Assembly (NCBI GenBank): GCA_035041965.1
Contig: JAPYMA010000108.1
Span: 123,312 to 187,311 of the forward strand
Direction of reading: 5' to 3'
Source: Anisakis pegreffii
Lineage: Eukaryota > Nematoda > Chromadorea > Rhabditida > Anisakidae
DNA length: 64,000 bases
Every line of letters starts with the position of its first letter. Positions within the stretch are counted from its first letter, which is position 1. The notes beneath the pieces are model-generated. The model made no database searches and was not told where the DNA came from. It worked only from the letters and a program-made list of their open reading frames with translations. The position numbers were made by a program, and so were the translations under genes. This document shows, one piece after another, positions 63,136-64,000 of this stretch.

Positions 63136-64000
63136 ATTTCTAGTCTCAGGCCTTCCTTAACAAACTCCTCTCAAATCATGATTCACTATCGAGTTCATTG
63201 ATCTCAAACCAATTGAAATTGAAATGATTTCAAGTCAAGGATGGGTTATGCCGAGAAAAAGTTACGAAAAATCAAATTTTGTGTAATGAAGCCAGCTAAA
63301 TTTGTTTGAAATAAGCGTTGGATTGAGTGCAGCAAGACCAGAGTCTTCTTGAATATGATTGATAATCAAGTAGTGATAATCTCAGATTACCTCTCCGAAG
63401 ATAGCTCATGATATGTCGTTGTTGAGTCATAATCATTCCAGGCTAGACCAATCCGACCTACCGAATTCGCCGACTGCCGATTTGCTCCCATTTCTTCACT
63501 TTATCATTCGAGTGCTTTCAAAATTAAGTAGGCTATAAAAATATCAATATGCTGCCATGGAAATGAAGGCGTGTCGGTGTAACAGTGTGATGTAGCCAAT
63601 CACAAGCCAGGGAAGACCGTATTCTCGAAGCCTGGTGAGAAGCCAAACTTTCGAGACTGAATTCAACCACAACCTCAAAGCTCATCTTCTGCCTGAGATG
63701 TGATCTATCAGAGATGGTCAGTTCCAAAGCGCAGAGGTGATGATTTACCGATATGCAGCAGTCTCAACTAATCCTCTTCAAATACTCATTTGGAGAATCT
63801 GTGATGCTTTTCCCTATTATAGTGGATTTCTGCCGATGCAAGGATTTCATCCGCACTACTGACTGTCTTTATTCAATACTGAAGATGTGAATGCTAGTGT
63901 TGAAAATAGAGGGATAGAATCCACAGATCGGCACGCCTGCGTCATGATTTTTTGGTAAGCAGATAATCTTCGTCAATGAACACGTACGTAAGAGTTCCTC
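63136..64000. other. Flank of retroelement, nothing recognised
   Basis: This would be the gag side of the element, but no zinc knuckle or clear gag frame is visible. A 64-codon minus-strand frame at 63533-63727 is unsupported. Confidence 0.35.

Overview
The window looks like nuclear DNA of a nematode, probably a parasitic one. It is AT-rich, and its genes are split by many introns of a few hundred bases to a few kilobases. It carries a GTP cyclohydrolase I gene, a mitochondrial L-threonine 3-dehydrogenase gene, a C-type lectin gene, secreted CPPP-rich proteins of the kind nematodes place in cuticle or extracellular matrix, and a decayed BEL/Pao retroelement. The species cannot be named from sequence alone. 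All gene models were read by hand from splice signals and reading-phase agreement.

Layout. 1.2-3.0 kb (-): complete four-exon GTP cyclohydrolase I. 3.65 kb (+): tRNA-Thr(CGT). 7.2-9.7 kb (-): exons with tandem laminin-type EGF repeats, preceded by charged helical exons that may belong to the same gene. 11.85-14.07 kb (-): a phase-consistent orphan gene. 17-46.5 kb: five two-exon genes for secreted proteins (here called CxC-LC genes A to E), interspersed with poorly coding DNA and a set of related small ORFs at 23.4-28.6 kb. 53.3-56.9 kb (+): complete nine-exon L-threonine dehydrogenase. 58.8-61.0 kb (+): five-exon secreted PAN-like/C-type lectin protein. 61.6-63.1 kb (-): frameshifted BEL/Pao pol fragment.

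The main novelty is the CxC-LC group. Each gene has a first exon with a signal peptide ending in a Cys-x-Cys or poly-Cys motif, then an intron in exactly the same phase (2). A second exon restarts with a Cys-rich Pro or Gly segment and continues as low-complexity sequence: proline-rich, methionine/glycine-rich, YQTGPM repeats or PEYK repeats. Four of the five have a TATA box 42-95 bp upstream of the ATG. The pattern suggests a locally duplicated family with a conserved secreted head and fast-evolving structural tails, perhaps a cuticle or matrix set. No Ground-like or other known C-terminal domain is visible.

Other points of note are a 23-bp perfect hairpin at 47.27 kb with a second hairpin beside it, an 82-bp dispersed repeat with a conserved stem at 29.5 and 43.9 kb, and a splice donor overlapping a stop codon at 8.04 kb. 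Much of the remaining sequence (about 30-33, 38-41, 46-49 and 63-64 kb) shows nothing I can support as genic.
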